Shown here in pieces: positions 33,919 to 42,662 of a DNA stretch of 64,000 bases. This DNA comes from Sinomicrobium kalidii. Its GTDB lineage: Bacteria > Bacteroidota > Bacteroidia > Flavobacteriales > Flavobacteriaceae. Each line of letters opens with the position of its first letter. The stretch's first letter is position 1. The position numbers and the translations under genes are program-made. Where the stretch lies: contig NZ_CP089211.1 of NCBI RefSeq assembly GCF_021183825.1, forward strand, positions 3,764,501-3,828,500. The letters run 5' to 3'. The notes beneath the pieces were generated by a model. That model had not been told where the DNA came from. It ran no database searches and worked only from the letters and a program-made list of their open reading frames with translations.

Positions 33919-34341
33919 ATGCATTTTTTTCAGGAAGAAATACGGTTAAAGGCCCGAAAACGAGGGTTTCATATCATCACGGATGAGATAGTACGTGCAG
34001 TTCCGGAGATCCGGAACATCCGCATGGGGCAGCTGCACGTTTTTATAAAACACACTTCCGCCGGGCTTACCATCAACGAAAATGCTGATCCGTCGGTAAG
34101 GCAGGACTTTGAGAGCCATATGAATACCGTAGTCCCGGAAAATGCACCGTATTATATTCATACCCAGGAAGGGCCGGACGATATGCCTGCACACATCAAG
34201 GCTTCGCTCATGGGGAGTTCAGTGACCATACCCATTACCTCCGGAAAGCTGAACCTCGGGATATGGCAGGGTATTTATCTCTGCGAACACCGGGATCACG
34301 GTGGGAGCAGATCTGTTGTAATTACGGTTTCAGGAATTTAA
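33919..34341 (+). CDS. YjbQ family protein (secondary thiamine-phosphate synthase fold)
   Basis: 140 residues, ATG start. The UPF0047/YjbQ family is recognised by HTSAGLTINENADPSV at about residues 47-62 and by CEHRDHGGSRSV near the C-terminus, which carry the conserved histidines. E. coli YjbQ shows weak thiamine-phosphate synthase activity in vitro, but the real role of the family is uncertain. It is cytoplasmic and full length. It follows the previous gene by 38 bases in the same direction. Confidence 0.92.
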   Translation: MHFFQEEIRLKARKRGFHIITDEIVRAVPEIRNIRMGQLHVFIKHTSAGLTINENADPSVRQDFESHMNTVVPENAPYYIHTQEGPDDMPAHIKASLMGSSVTIPITSGKLNLGIWQGIYLCEHRDHGGSRSVVITVSGI

Positions 34342-34351
34342 TGCTGTTCTT

Positions 34352-35176
34352 CTATGAATTTGCTATCGCCGCTTTCCTGGCATTGAGTAGTTTTTCCAGG
34401 ATATGTTCCACACCGTTCTCATCATTGCTCAGGGTTTGGTAACGGGCGGCATTCAGCACATTGGGGTGTGCGTTTTTCATGGCATAACTGAAATAGGCCC
34501 GGTCCATCATTTCCAGGTCGTTATTGTAATCTCCGAAAACGAGGGTTTCCTCCCGGGTTATCTGTAATTGTTCCTGTAGCTGCTGTAATGCATGGCCTTT
34601 ATTGGCATCCGGGCTGGAGAGGTCAAGCCAGTTCTCTCCCGATACCTTTACCTGTAATGAGCCTTCCAGGTGACGTACGTGCGGGTAGATGTTTTTTTCG
34701 GAACCGCCAAAGCTGTAAATAGCAATTTTTAAGGGTTCGTCGTCTGTTACCTGAGTAAGATCAGGCACTTTGGCGTATTCGTAATAATATTCCCTGAACA
34801 TGTTTTCGAAAGCGGGATTGTCCGTATCTATATAAGCGCGTTTCTTTCCACACAACACCATATAAGCATCCTCAACAGGACGAAGCAGGGAAACGGTTTC
34901 CTTGATAATATGGCCGGGCAAAGGCGTTACCAGCAGGTCTTTGTCCCTGCGTTTTGTAATGGCACCGTTTTCGGCAATAATGGTAATGTCGTCCCTGATG
35001 CTTTCCAGTTTGGCCACGATACTGTGGTATTGCCGTCCGCTGGCCGCGACAAAGGAGATACCGTGCCGGTTGAGTTCTTCAAAGAGCTCAAAGAACCGGT
35101 TGCTTACCCGGCTTTCGGAATTCAGTAGAGTGCCATCCATATCGGTGGCGATCAGCTTTACCTGTGATAGATCCAT
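34352..35176 (-). CDS. Cof-type HAD-IIB hydrolase
   Basis: 274 residues, ATG start. Haloacid dehalogenase superfamily phosphatase with the nucleophile motif LIATDMDGTLLNSESRV at about residues 7-23, motif II AASGRQYHS at about 40-48, and the late magnesium motif VFGDYNNDLEMMD at about 210-222. The cap domain of the C2B (Cof) type lies between. Such enzymes dephosphorylate sugar phosphates, flavin or pyridoxal phosphates; the substrate here cannot be told. It is transcribed alone, convergent with the YjbQ gene, with a -7 box 20 bases upstream. Confidence 0.93.
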   Translation of the reverse strand: MDLSQVKLIATDMDGTLLNSESRVSNRFFELFEELNRHGISFVAASGRQYHSIVAKLESIRDDITIIAENGAITKRRDKDLLVTPLPGHIIKETVSLLRPVEDAYMVLCGKKRAYIDTDNPAFENMFREYYYEYAKVPDLTQVTDDEPLKIAIYSFGGSEKNIYPHVRHLEGSLQVKVSGENWLDLSSPDANKGHALQQLQEQLQITREETLVFGDYNNDLEMMDRAYFSYAMKNAHPNVLNAARYQTLSNDENGVEHILEKLLNARKAAIANS

Positions 35177-35196
35177 ATCGCAATTTTTTTAAACGG

Positions 35197-35204
35197 CAAA
35201 GGTA
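35197..35204 (-). promoter_or_regulatory. -7 box of the HAD hydrolase gene
   Basis: Minus-strand TACCTTTG, 20 bases before the ATG at 35176. Confidence 0.6.
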
Positions 35205-35334
35205 AGGCAGAATAAGGATTTTACCTGTTAATTCTCTGTTATTTCCTTTCCCGGGCAGAAGTAGGTGTGAGATGTGAGATGTGGGTTATATGATAGTGGT
35301 TTATTTTTGTAAGCCTGTTTGTTGTATGGCGTAA

Positions 35335-35366
35335 AAACAAAAAATCCGGCCTTGCGACCGGATTTT
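35335..35366 (-). terminator. Terminator of the thrS-infC-rpmI-rplT operon
   Basis: Stem AAAATCCGG/CCGGATTTT; on the minus strand it is followed by a T-rich run. It lies 30 bases after the rplT stop codon. Confidence 0.85.
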
Positions 35367-35395
35367 GATAAGCGAAATGTATGATTACTAAACGT

Positions 35396-35740
35396 TTATT
35401 TTACTTTGTCTACAATAGCCTTGAACGCTTCCGGGTGGTTCATGGCCAGGTCGGCTAAAACCTTACGGTTGAGCTCGATATTATTGGCTTTCACCTTACC
35501 CATGAACTGGGAATAGGACATTCCGTGTAACCTGGCACCTGCATTGATACGGGTAATCCACAATGCACGGAAAGTTCTCTTTTTGTTCCTGCGGTCTCTG
35601 TACGAATATTGCATCGCTTTTTCTACCGCATTCTTGGCAACGGTCCAAACGTTTTTACGTCTTCCGTAGTAGCCTTTGGCCTGTTTGATAATCTTTTTTC
35701 TTCGGGCCCTCGAAGCAACTGAATTTACTGATCTTGGCAT
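35396..35740 (-). CDS. rplT: 50S ribosomal protein L20
   Basis: 114 residues, ATG start. Early 50S assembly protein with a long basic N-terminal extension ([20 protein letters not shown]) and the globular domain with [19 protein letters not shown]. Length is normal. It is the last gene of the classical infC-rpmI-rplT group. In other bacteria L20 represses its own operon by binding the messenger; the 152-base gap between rpmI and rplT could hold such a site, but no pseudoknot was traced. Confidence 0.98.
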   Translation of the reverse strand: MPRSVNSVASRARRKKIIKQAKGYYGRRKNVWTVAKNAVEKAMQYSYRDRRNKKRTFRALWITRINAGARLHGMSYSQFMGKVKANNIELNRKVLADLAMNHPEAFKAIVDKVK

Positions 35741-35892
35741 AATTTTTTGTTTTTTGTAGCAGGCGGCCGTTAACCGGCACTTCCAAAATAATTATCGTAT
35801 TAAATTCGACATCAGAAATCCCGAATTCAATATTTCCGATCTATTTTGCCTGACTCCAGGGTTATACAATTAATACTAACCGAAAGAACAAT

Positions 35893-36090
35893 TTACTTTA
35901 AACGTAATTGTTCCTTGATATTGTTAACATCGTGATCGTGTACCAGGGTACTGTGTGTTAACGCGAGCTTACGCTTTTTGCTTTTCTTCGTAAGAATGTG
36001 GCTTTTAAAAGCGTGCTTTCTTTTGATTTTCCCGGTACCGGTAAGCTTAAATCGCTTTTTGGCACTGGATTTGGTTTTCATCTTAGGCAT
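35893..36090 (-). CDS. rpmI: 50S ribosomal protein L35
   Basis: 65 residues, ATG start. Small basic protein; [20 protein letters not shown] at the N-terminus is the family signature, and [24 protein letters not shown] sequence follows. Part of the 50S subunit. It lies 28 bases after infC and is followed by rplT, the conserved order. Confidence 0.98.
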   Translation of the reverse strand: MPKMKTKSSAKKRFKLTGTGKIKRKHAFKSHILTKKSKKRKLALTHSTLVHDHDVNNIKEQLRLK

Positions 36091-36118
36091 AATTCCTAAA
36101 CTATTTTGATTATTTCGC

Positions 36119-36682
36119 TTATTTCTTGCTCTTTTTCGGGGAGATGAACATGGTCATCCGTTTCCCTTCCAGTTTTGGCATTTGTTCTACCTTACCGTAT
36201 TCTTCGAGGTCCTGGGCCAGGCGTAAAAGCAATATTTCTCCCTGGTCCTTGTACACGATAGAACGTCCCTTGAAGAACACATATGCCTTGAGTTTGGCAC
36301 CGTCTTTCAGGAATTTTTCGCCGTGTTTCTTTTTGAACTCGTAATCGTGTTCATCGGTTTGGGGCCCGAAACGTATTTCTTTCACTACAATTTTGGCAGC
36401 TTTTGCTTTAAGTGCCTTTTCCCGCTTTTTCTGTTCGTAAAGAAATTTTTTGTAATCCATGATCTTACAAACAGGGGGTGCGGCCTTCGGTGAAATTTCC
36501 ACCAAATCCAATCCTAACTCTTCAGCTTTAGTCAGGGCTGTTTTGGTTGGATATATACCGGTGTCTACATTGTCTCCCACCAGACGAACTTCCGGAACAC
36601 GGATATCCCTGTTGGTCCGGTGCGGGTTTTTGTCTTCTCTCTGGTTGTGACGGTTTCTGTTGAATCTTCTCTTAATTGCTAT
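36119..36682 (-). CDS. infC: Translation initiation factor IF-3 with a non-AUG start
   Basis: About 187 residues if translation begins at ATA 36682 ([19 protein letters not shown]), or 185 from ATT 36676. No ATG or GTG exists between the upstream in-frame stop (TAA at 36688-36686) and GTG 36580, and a start at that GTG would cut off the conserved [18 protein letters not shown] segment. A rare start codon is the rule for infC in E. coli (AUU), where IF-3 limits its own synthesis by rejecting such starts. N-domain: [20 protein letters not shown] and [21 protein letters not shown]-domain: [20 protein letters not shown]. Located between thrS and rpmI. Confidence 0.93.
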   Translation of the reverse strand: MAIKRRFNRNRHNQREDKNPHRTNRDIRVPEVRLVGDNVDTGIYPTKTALTKAEELGLDLVEISPKAAPPVCKIMDYKKFLYEQKKREKALKAKAAKIVVKEIRFGPQTDEHDYEFKKKHGEKFLKDGAKLKAYVFFKGRSIVYKDQGEILLLRLAQDLEEYGKVEQMPKLEGKRMTMFISPKKSKK

Positions 36683-36710
36683 GGCTTACAGATTTTTAAT
36701 TAAACTTCTT

Positions 36711-38651
36711 TTAAAACTGTTTTAAAGTTCGGTTTGTTTCTTCTTCAATTAATTTGGCAAATGCTTCAACCGTGATGGTTCCTATATCGCCTTCGCTGTG
36801 TTTTCTTACCGAAATGGTACCTTCTTTTTCCTCGTTTTCCCCGACAATAAGCATGTAAGGGATTTTTTTCATTTCGGCTTCCCTGATCTTTTTGCCTATG
36901 GTCTCATTTCGGTTGTCGGTCAGGGCGCGAATTTCGTGATTTTCTAATAAATTTAAAACTTTTTTGGCATATTTTTCATATTTCTCGCTGATAGAGAGTA
37001 TAATAGCCTGTTCGGGCATTAACCACAGCGGAAAATTGCCCGCGGTATGCTCAAGCAGGATGGCTATAAAGCGCTCCATACTTCCGAAGGGTGCCCGGTG
37101 TATCATCACGGGGCGGTGCATTTCGTTGTCACTGCCTTTATAAGACAGTTCAAAGCGTTCGGGCAGGTTGTAATCTACCTGTATGGTGCCCAGCTGCCAG
37201 CTCCTTCCGAGGGCGTCTTTGACCATAAAGTCGAGTTTCGGACCGTAAAAAGCGGCTTCTCCGGTCTCAATAACGTAATTGAGGCCCTTTTCTTGTGCTG
37301 CATTGATAATAGCGCTTTCGGCTTTTTCCCAGTTTTCGTCGCTCCCGATGTATTTTTCCGGTGTATCGGGATCACGAAGGGATACCTGGGCTGTAAAATT
37401 CTCAAAGCCGAGCGAACCGAAGACATAGAGGACCAGATCGATAACATTCTTGAACTCGTCATCCAGCTGATCGGGGGTGCAGAAAATGTGCGCATCATCC
37501 TGTGTAAACCCTCTTACCCTGGTAAGTCCGTGCAGTTCCCCGCTTTGTTCGTAACGGTAAACGGTACCGAACTCGGCATATCTCTTGGGGAGCTCCTTAT
37601 AACTCCACGGCCTGGCATTGTATATTTCGCAATGGTGCGGACAGTTCATGGGCTTCAGCAAAAACTCTTCCCCCTCATGCGGGGTGTGAATGGGCTGAAA
37701 GCTGTCTTCCCCGTATTTGGCGTAGTGCCCGGAAGTGACATAGAGTTCCTTTTGCCCGATATGAGGTGATACCACCTGTTCATACCCTGCTTTTTTCTGG
37801 GCTTTTTTCAGGAAATTCTCCAGGCGTTCGCGCAGTGCGGCGCCTTTGGGCAGCCACAAGGGGAGTCCCTGTCCCACTTTATGTGAAAAAGTAAACAGTT
37901 CCAGTTCTTTTCCCAGTTTTCTGTGATCCCTTTTTTTGGCTTCTTCCAGTAATTGCAGGTATTCGTTGAGTTCCTTTTGTTTGGGGAAGGAAATACCGTA
38001 AATCCTGGTCAGTTGTTTTTTGTTCTCATCTCCTCTCCAGTAAGCACCGGCTGTGTTGAGCAATTTTACTGCCTTTATGATTCCGGTATTCGGAATATGT
38101 CCTCCACGGCAGAGGTCGGTAAAAGTGGAGTGGTCACAGAAGGTGATGGTGCCGTCTTCCAGGTTTTCAATGAGTTCCACTTTATACTCATTGCCTTGTT
38201 TTTTATAGTACTCCAGGGCATCGCTCTTGGTTACGGCGTGCATTTTATAATCGTGTTTGCCACGGGCGATTTCCAGCATTTTTTTCTCGATCGCCGGAAA
38301 GTCTTTTTCGGAGATGCTCCGGTCTCCCGGGTCAACATCGTAATAAAAACCGTGATCAATGGCCGGACCAATGGTAAGTTTAATTCCCGGATACAGTTCT
38401 TCCAGGGCCTGGGCAAGTACGTGAGCACTGGAGTGCCAGAAGGCCTTTTTTCCGGCATCGTCCTTCCAGGTGTACAATACGAGATTACCATCCGTGGTGA
38501 GTGGTGTTGCCGTTTCCACCGTAGTGCCGTTAAAACTTGCGGAAATAACGTTTCGCGCCAGGCCTTCACTAATGCTCTTGGCAACATCCATTGGAGTGGA
38601 ATTTTCTGGGAATTCCTTTACAGAACCATCGGGTAAGGTAATCTCAATCAT
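36711..38651 (-). CDS. thrS: Threonyl-tRNA synthetase
   Basis: 646 residues from ATG 38651 ([20 protein letters not shown]), the usual N-terminal TGS domain; a longer frame upstream has no support. The editing domain contains [17 protein letters not shown] and the [10 protein letters not shown] motif. The catalytic core has the class II motifs and zinc ligands in [10 protein letters not shown] and [14 protein letters not shown], and the C-terminal anticodon-binding domain starts near [17 protein letters not shown]. Length is normal. First gene of the operon with infC, rpmI and rplT. Confidence 0.98.
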   Translation of the reverse strand: MIEITLPDGSVKEFPENSTPMDVAKSISEGLARNVISASFNGTTVETATPLTTDGNLVLYTWKDDAGKKAFWHSSAHVLAQALEELYPGIKLTIGPAIDHGFYYDVDPGDRSISEKDFPAIEKKMLEIARGKHDYKMHAVTKSDALEYYKKQGNEYKVELIENLEDGTITFCDHSTFTDLCRGGHIPNTGIIKAVKLLNTAGAYWRGDENKKQLTRIYGISFPKQKELNEYLQLLEEAKKRDHRKLGKELELFTFSHKVGQGLPLWLPKGAALRERLENFLKKAQKKAGYEQVVSPHIGQKELYVTSGHYAKYGEDSFQPIHTPHEGEEFLLKPMNCPHHCEIYNARPWSYKELPKRYAEFGTVYRYEQSGELHGLTRVRGFTQDDAHIFCTPDQLDDEFKNVIDLVLYVFGSLGFENFTAQVSLRDPDTPEKYIGSDENWEKAESAIINAAQEKGLNYVIETGEAAFYGPKLDFMVKDALGRSWQLGTIQVDYNLPERFELSYKGSDNEMHRPVMIHRAPFGSMERFIAILLEHTAGNFPLWLMPEQAIILSISEKYEKYAKKVLNLLENHEIRALTDNRNETIGKKIREAEMKKIPYMLIVGENEEKEGTISVRKHSEGDIGTITVEAFAKLIEEETNRTLKQF

Positions 38652-38701
38652 TAATTTAATATCTTTTATTTCGAATGCCGAATACTGAATGACAAACACG
38701 G

Positions 38702-38736
38702 AATACTGAAGTATAATTTGTTAAAACTTCAGTATT
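38702..38736 (-). promoter_or_regulatory. Leader hairpin of the thrS operon
   Basis: Perfect 11-base arms AATACTGAAGT / ACTTCAGTATT around a 13-base loop, in the predicted leader of about 130 nt before thrS. A further GAATACTGAA copy lies between it and the start codon, so alternative pairing is possible. Confidence 0.5.
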
Positions 38737-38789
38737 CACTATTTGCGGTTTTGATATTCATTATCCTTTTTTCTTCGGTTTTAAAGATG

Positions 38790-38797
38790 CAAAGATA
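38790..38797 (-). promoter_or_regulatory. -7 box of the thrS operon
   Basis: Minus-strand TATCTTTG; a TTG lies 20 bases upstream, at -33. Confidence 0.6.
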
Positions 38798-38904
38798 AGG
38801 GGAAGTAATCAAGCGTGCAATACGGGAAGATGTTTTCCGGGTATAATAATCCCGGGTCAGCAATATAAAGTCTGCTGCGTAGTACCCGGCATGATCTTTC
38901 CTGC

Positions 38905-39528
38905 TTATTTTACAGGTTCCCGAAGGATGGTCTTCAGTTTTTCGGGGGAAGTCTTCCTGAAATCAGACAGGTAGATCTCGTGATGGTGCCCGTTTTTTTT
39001 CAGGCCGTATTCCCGGACGAAGGAGGCTATCTGTTTCAGGCTTCGGTGCTCTGTGGAAAAAGGTCCCGTGTGAAGTATCTGTACACTTTTTCCCTCGTGC
39101 ATACGGAACAGATGCACTTCCCCGATCGCAGGGAATCCCTTTTTGGCCAGGGTGGAGCTCACGGCCTCTTCGGTTTCTTTTTGTAAAACGTAGTCAGGCA
39201 TCCTTATCAGCAAACGGTAAAACCATTCTTCCCGGGGAACTTCGGCAGCGGGGCCGGTGAGGGATATCCCGGGAAACCTGTTTTCGTCATACCACCACAA
39301 CCCTTCCAGTCTGGGCACTACAAAATCCCTGTTTTGCTTTTTGAAAATGAATTTAACGGCGTAGGCCGTAGCGTAAAGTGCCTGTATTCTTTCCGTAAAT
39401 TCCGGCGCGGAAGGATCGCCTTTCCCGGTGATGGAGAGGTATTGTACAGGACCGGTTACCGTGATTTCGGGTTGGGCGGCAGCAGTGTAATACTTTTTGT
39501 ATGCTTTGACGAGGTTTAGCTTTTCCAT
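38905..39528 (-). CDS. GyrI-like small-molecule-binding domain protein
   Basis: 207 residues, ATG start. Stand-alone effector-binding domain of the GyrI/SoxS-like fold, recognised by the EITVTGPVQYLSITGKGDPS opening, the duplicated beta layout and GLWWYDENRF, followed by the late VQILHTGPFSTEHRSLKQI and HHEIYLSDFRKTSPEKLKT. Members of this stand-alone group bind or hydrolyse small molecules; in Bacteroidota they are usually annotated as GyrI-like domain proteins of unknown substrate. No DNA-binding part is attached. Monocistronic by context. Confidence 0.85.
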   Translation of the reverse strand: MEKLNLVKAYKKYYTAAAQPEITVTGPVQYLSITGKGDPSAPEFTERIQALYATAYAVKFIFKKQNRDFVVPRLEGLWWYDENRFPGISLTGPAAEVPREEWFYRLLIRMPDYVLQKETEEAVSSTLAKKGFPAIGEVHLFRMHEGKSVQILHTGPFSTEHRSLKQIASFVREYGLKKNGHHHEIYLSDFRKTSPEKLKTILREPVK

Positions 39529-39641
39529 AATAAATAGTTTTTATATACCGCCAAATTAAGGATGGTGCGTGACAGCCTTATGTCAGCAGTACAAAAAAAC
39601 TACTTTGAAAAAAGTCGTTTTCGGAAGTTACCTTCAGGTGT

Positions 39642-40019
39642 TCAGCTCTCGTCCCGGATGTGCGCTATTTTTCCTTTTTTAAAACCGAAGGTCGACCTGC
39701 CTTTCAGTTTTATGGAATCTCCTTTTTTCATTCCGTTAGGGAAGTCCTGCGCCAGGATACCGGTATAGTCAATATCGACGATTACCGTGTTGCCGTTTTC
39801 ATTTACGGAAGTCACGGTCTGTTTCCGTTGACTGAACAAAGTCGCGGCTTTCCGGGCCTGCTGTTCGAAATCGGAAATTCCGCGGAGACTGAGGTCCGTT
39901 TTACCGCCGGAAACATTCTCAAAAAGGACATCCGGGTGCAGGTTGTTAAGCATACCCTCTACATCGAAATTGTTATAGGCCTCGATATAACTTTTTATGA
40001 TTTGTTGTTGGTCGGCCAT
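39642..40019 (-). CDS. NTF2-like (SnoaL-type) protein
   Basis: 125 residues, ATG start. Cone-shaped NTF2 fold: QQIIKSYIEAYNNFDVEGML at the N-terminus, HPDVLFENVSGGKTDLSLRG, and a sheet ending LKGRSTFGFKKGKIAHIRDES. Proteins of this type are isomerases, dehydratases or plain binding proteins; the pocket residues do not point to one activity. No signal peptide. It lies 22 bases after the sodium symporter gene on the same strand and may be co-transcribed with it. Confidence 0.85.
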   Translation of the reverse strand: MADQQQIIKSYIEAYNNFDVEGMLNNLHPDVLFENVSGGKTDLSLRGISDFEQQARKAATLFSQRKQTVTSVNENGNTVIVDIDYTGILAQDFPNGMKKGDSIKLKGRSTFGFKKGKIAHIRDES

Positions 40020-40041
40020 TTTCTTTGGGTTGAAAGTGATT

Positions 40042-41508
40042 TTAAGAGGTAACCGGGTGTTTCGGGGAGTTGCTTTTTATCAGCAATGTCAGTCCGCAAA
40101 AGGTCAGGAACCCGTTGAGGAGAAGGATAATAAATCCGAATTCGAAGTCAAACCAGGCCAGTGCGCGGTCTGCAATAATATAGGAAAGTACCGGGGAAAG
40201 TACGGCGACAAGGGGCACGAACCTGTCGTTGATCTTCCATTTGGTGAACAATCCGAAACTGAACAGTCCCAGCAGGGGGCCGTAGGTGTATCCGGCAAAG
40301 ACAAAGAGTTTGGCAATGACACTTTCGTTCTTTATCACGTATTTAAAAGTAATGATGACCAGGATAAGCAATAAGGACACCAGTACGTGTACCAGTTTCC
40401 TGATCCGTACCTGCTTTTTTTCGTCATATTTTTTCTCGATGTTCAGGATATCCACACTGAATGAGGTGGTAAGCGAGGTAAGTGCACTGTCTGCGCTACT
40501 GTATGCTGCGGCAATAAGCCCTATCAGGAAGAAGATAAAGACCCCGGTGCCGAGGTAGTCCTTGGCCAGTACGGGAAACAGATCGTCTTTATTGGCATCG
40601 ATGCCATATTGTTGTCCGTATACGGTGAGGAGCAGTCCCAGCGACAAAAAGAAGAAGTTGACAATGGTGAGCACTATGGTAAACCAGAACATGTTCTTCT
40701 GGGCATCCTTCAGGCTTTTACAGGTAAGGTTCTTTTGCATCATGTCCTGGTCCAGTCCGGTCATGACCACGGCGATAAAAGCCCCGGAAAAGAATTGTTT
40801 CCAGAAATATTCGGCACTTTTAAAGTTGTCAAAAAAGAACATTTGGGAAAGGTCGCTTTGCGATATGTATTTCACGATCCCTACCTCGGCGACACCCAGG
40901 TCATGGTACAGGGAATATGTAGCCACACCTACGGCAATAAGCATGAACAGGGTTTGTAAGGTGTCGGTCCATACAATGGTTTTGATACCGGATTTAAAGG
41001 TGTAAAGCCATATCAGGATGATGGTCAGCGTTACGGTAGCCCAGAAAGGGATGCCCATTTCATCAAAAATAATCACCTGTAATACATTGGCGATCAGGAA
41101 CAGGCGGAAACTCGCGCCTACCACCCTGGATATCAGGAAAAACGAAGACCCCGTTTTGTAACTGTTACTGCCGAAACGCTCCCCCAGGTAAGTGTATATG
41201 GAAGTGAGGTTAAGGCGGTAATACAAAGGGAGGAGAACCGTTCCTATAATGAAATACCCGAGAATATACCCGAAAACGACCTGCATGTAACTGAATTGTG
41301 AAGCTTCCACCCATCCCGGGACCGAAATAAAGGTAACACCGCTCAGCGAAGCGCCGATCATTCCGAAGGCCACCACATACCAGGGCGATTGCCGTTTGGC
41401 TTTGAAGAAGGTCTCGTTATTGTCACCATCTTTTCCGGTGAGGTAGGAAATCAGGATAAGCAGTCCGAAATAAGCTGCTATAATGAGGAGTATATAGATC
41501 GGTTGCAT
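40042..41508 (-). CDS. Sodium:solute symporter (SSS family)
   Basis: 488 residues, ATG start. Thirteen or so membrane helices of the LeuT-like SSS family. Recognisable parts are YLTGKDGDNNETFFKAKRQS in the first loop, WYVVAFGMIGASLSGVTFIS carrying the usual helix-1 break, LDQDMMQKNLTCKSLKDAQK and AAYSSADSALTSLTTSFSVD, which supplies sodium-site serines. Family members bring sugars, amino acids, sialic acid or similar solutes in with sodium. The substrate cannot be inferred, because neighbours are not catabolic genes. Confidence 0.92.
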   Translation of the reverse strand: MQPIYILLIIAAYFGLLILISYLTGKDGDNNETFFKAKRQSPWYVVAFGMIGASLSGVTFISVPGWVEASQFSYMQVVFGYILGYFIIGTVLLPLYYRLNLTSIYTYLGERFGSNSYKTGSSFFLISRVVGASFRLFLIANVLQVIIFDEMGIPFWATVTLTIILIWLYTFKSGIKTIVWTDTLQTLFMLIAVGVATYSLYHDLGVAEVGIVKYISQSDLSQMFFFDNFKSAEYFWKQFFSGAFIAVVMTGLDQDMMQKNLTCKSLKDAQKNMFWFTIVLTIVNFFFLSLGLLLTVYGQQYGIDANKDDLFPVLAKDYLGTGVFIFFLIGLIAAAYSSADSALTSLTTSFSVDILNIEKKYDEKKQVRIRKLVHVLVSLLLILVIITFKYVIKNESVIAKLFVFAGYTYGPLLGLFSFGLFTKWKINDRFVPLVAVLSPVLSYIIADRALAWFDFEFGFIILLLNGFLTFCGLTLLIKSNSPKHPVTS

Positions 41509-41908
41509 AAAAGAGATCGAATTTTTAGAAGACCAAAGTACGAAAAAATGGTTATTGGGAGGATGTTCTGCGTTCGGGGTTTAAAGTTGCGGGTTTGAAT
41601 TGCAGGACTGCTGTGCGGTGACCGTTTTTCAAAGAGAAACAGTTTTCTGATATTCCGGACATTAAAAGAATGCCCGGCTGGTGGAGTTAGAAACCCTTTT
41701 ATAACGGGAAAGAAGATTACGATGTCAAAGAAATACGGTCGCATGTACTGATACCGGTTATCGGTCGTCTGTCCGGATCAATCTCCTGTCACTACTTTAC
41801 CGGTCTCCGTCGATCCCTTTAGGTTCCGGGCCCTTTTTTTAAAATTATCCTATTGTCAAATTGATCCATAATCTCATTATTCAACGCCAAATTCTACCCC
41901 GAATTTCG
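41509..41908. other. Intergenic stretch between the symporter and recR
   Basis: About 400 bases between divergent genes. No open frame with protein character and no repeat was found. The recR -7 box lies at its right end. Confidence 0.6.
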
Positions 41909-41916
41909 TATTTTTG
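41909..41916 (+). promoter_or_regulatory. -7 box of recR, very close to the start codon
   Basis: TATTTTTG ends only five bases before the recR ATG at 41922, so the transcript would begin at or next to the start codon. Confidence 0.5.
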
Positions 41917-41921
41917 CGGAT

Positions 41922-42539
41922 ATGGAATTCTCCTCTAAATTATTGGAAAATGCGGTACGGGAAATGTCGCAGTTGCCCGGTATAGGGAAACGCACGGCTT
42001 TGCGACTGGTATTGCATTTGCTCAGGCAGCCGGCAGAACAGACGGAAAAGTTGTCTTTTGCCCTTCAGAACCTGAGAAGTGAAGTGAAATACTGCAGGAG
42101 CTGTCACAATATATCTGACGCCGGCCTTTGTGAAATATGTGCCAATCCCAAACGCGATGCGTCCCTGGTATGCGTGGTGGAGGACATACGTGATGTCATG
42201 GCCATTGAAAATACCAGCCAGTACAGGGGGCTGTATCACGTATTGGGCGGAAAAATATCACCCATGGACGGTGTGGGGCCGAATAATCTGAACATTTCCA
42301 CGTTAGTAGATAAAGTCCGGGAAGGGAAAGTGAAAGAGGTTATCTTTGCCCTGAGTTCCACGATGGAGGGCGACACGACCAACTTTTATATCTATAGGCA
42401 GATAGAGCCCTATGACGTAGCTACTTCTACAATAGCAAGAGGGATAGCTATCGGAGATGAACTCGAATATGCAGATGAAATTACGCTCGGCCGTAGTATA
42501 TTGCACCGTATCCCTTTTGAAAGCTCTCTGAAAGGGTAA
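41922..42539 (+). CDS. recR: Recombination protein RecR
   Basis: 205 residues, ATG start. Acts with RecF and RecO to load RecA on gapped DNA. Helix-hairpin-helix [17 protein letters not shown] at about residues 18-34, the four-cysteine zinc finger [16 protein letters not shown] at about 58-73, and a Toprim domain [25 protein letters not shown] stretch leading to [16 protein letters not shown]. Length is normal. The start is fixed by alignment to the family. Confidence 0.97.
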   Translation: MEFSSKLLENAVREMSQLPGIGKRTALRLVLHLLRQPAEQTEKLSFALQNLRSEVKYCRSCHNISDAGLCEICANPKRDASLVCVVEDIRDVMAIENTSQYRGLYHVLGGKISPMDGVGPNNLNISTLVDKVREGKVKEVIFALSSTMEGDTTNFYIYRQIEPYDVATSTIARGIAIGDELEYADEITLGRSILHRIPFESSLKG

Positions 42540-42662
42540 TGCGGGATTAATGCAGTGTAAGAATGTTTTGAAAAGAAATAAAATAGTTTATTTTCAATAA
42601 AAAACAGTTTTTTTGATTAATTTCGCAATCGAAAAACGATAAAGCATCTTTAAATTAGTAAT

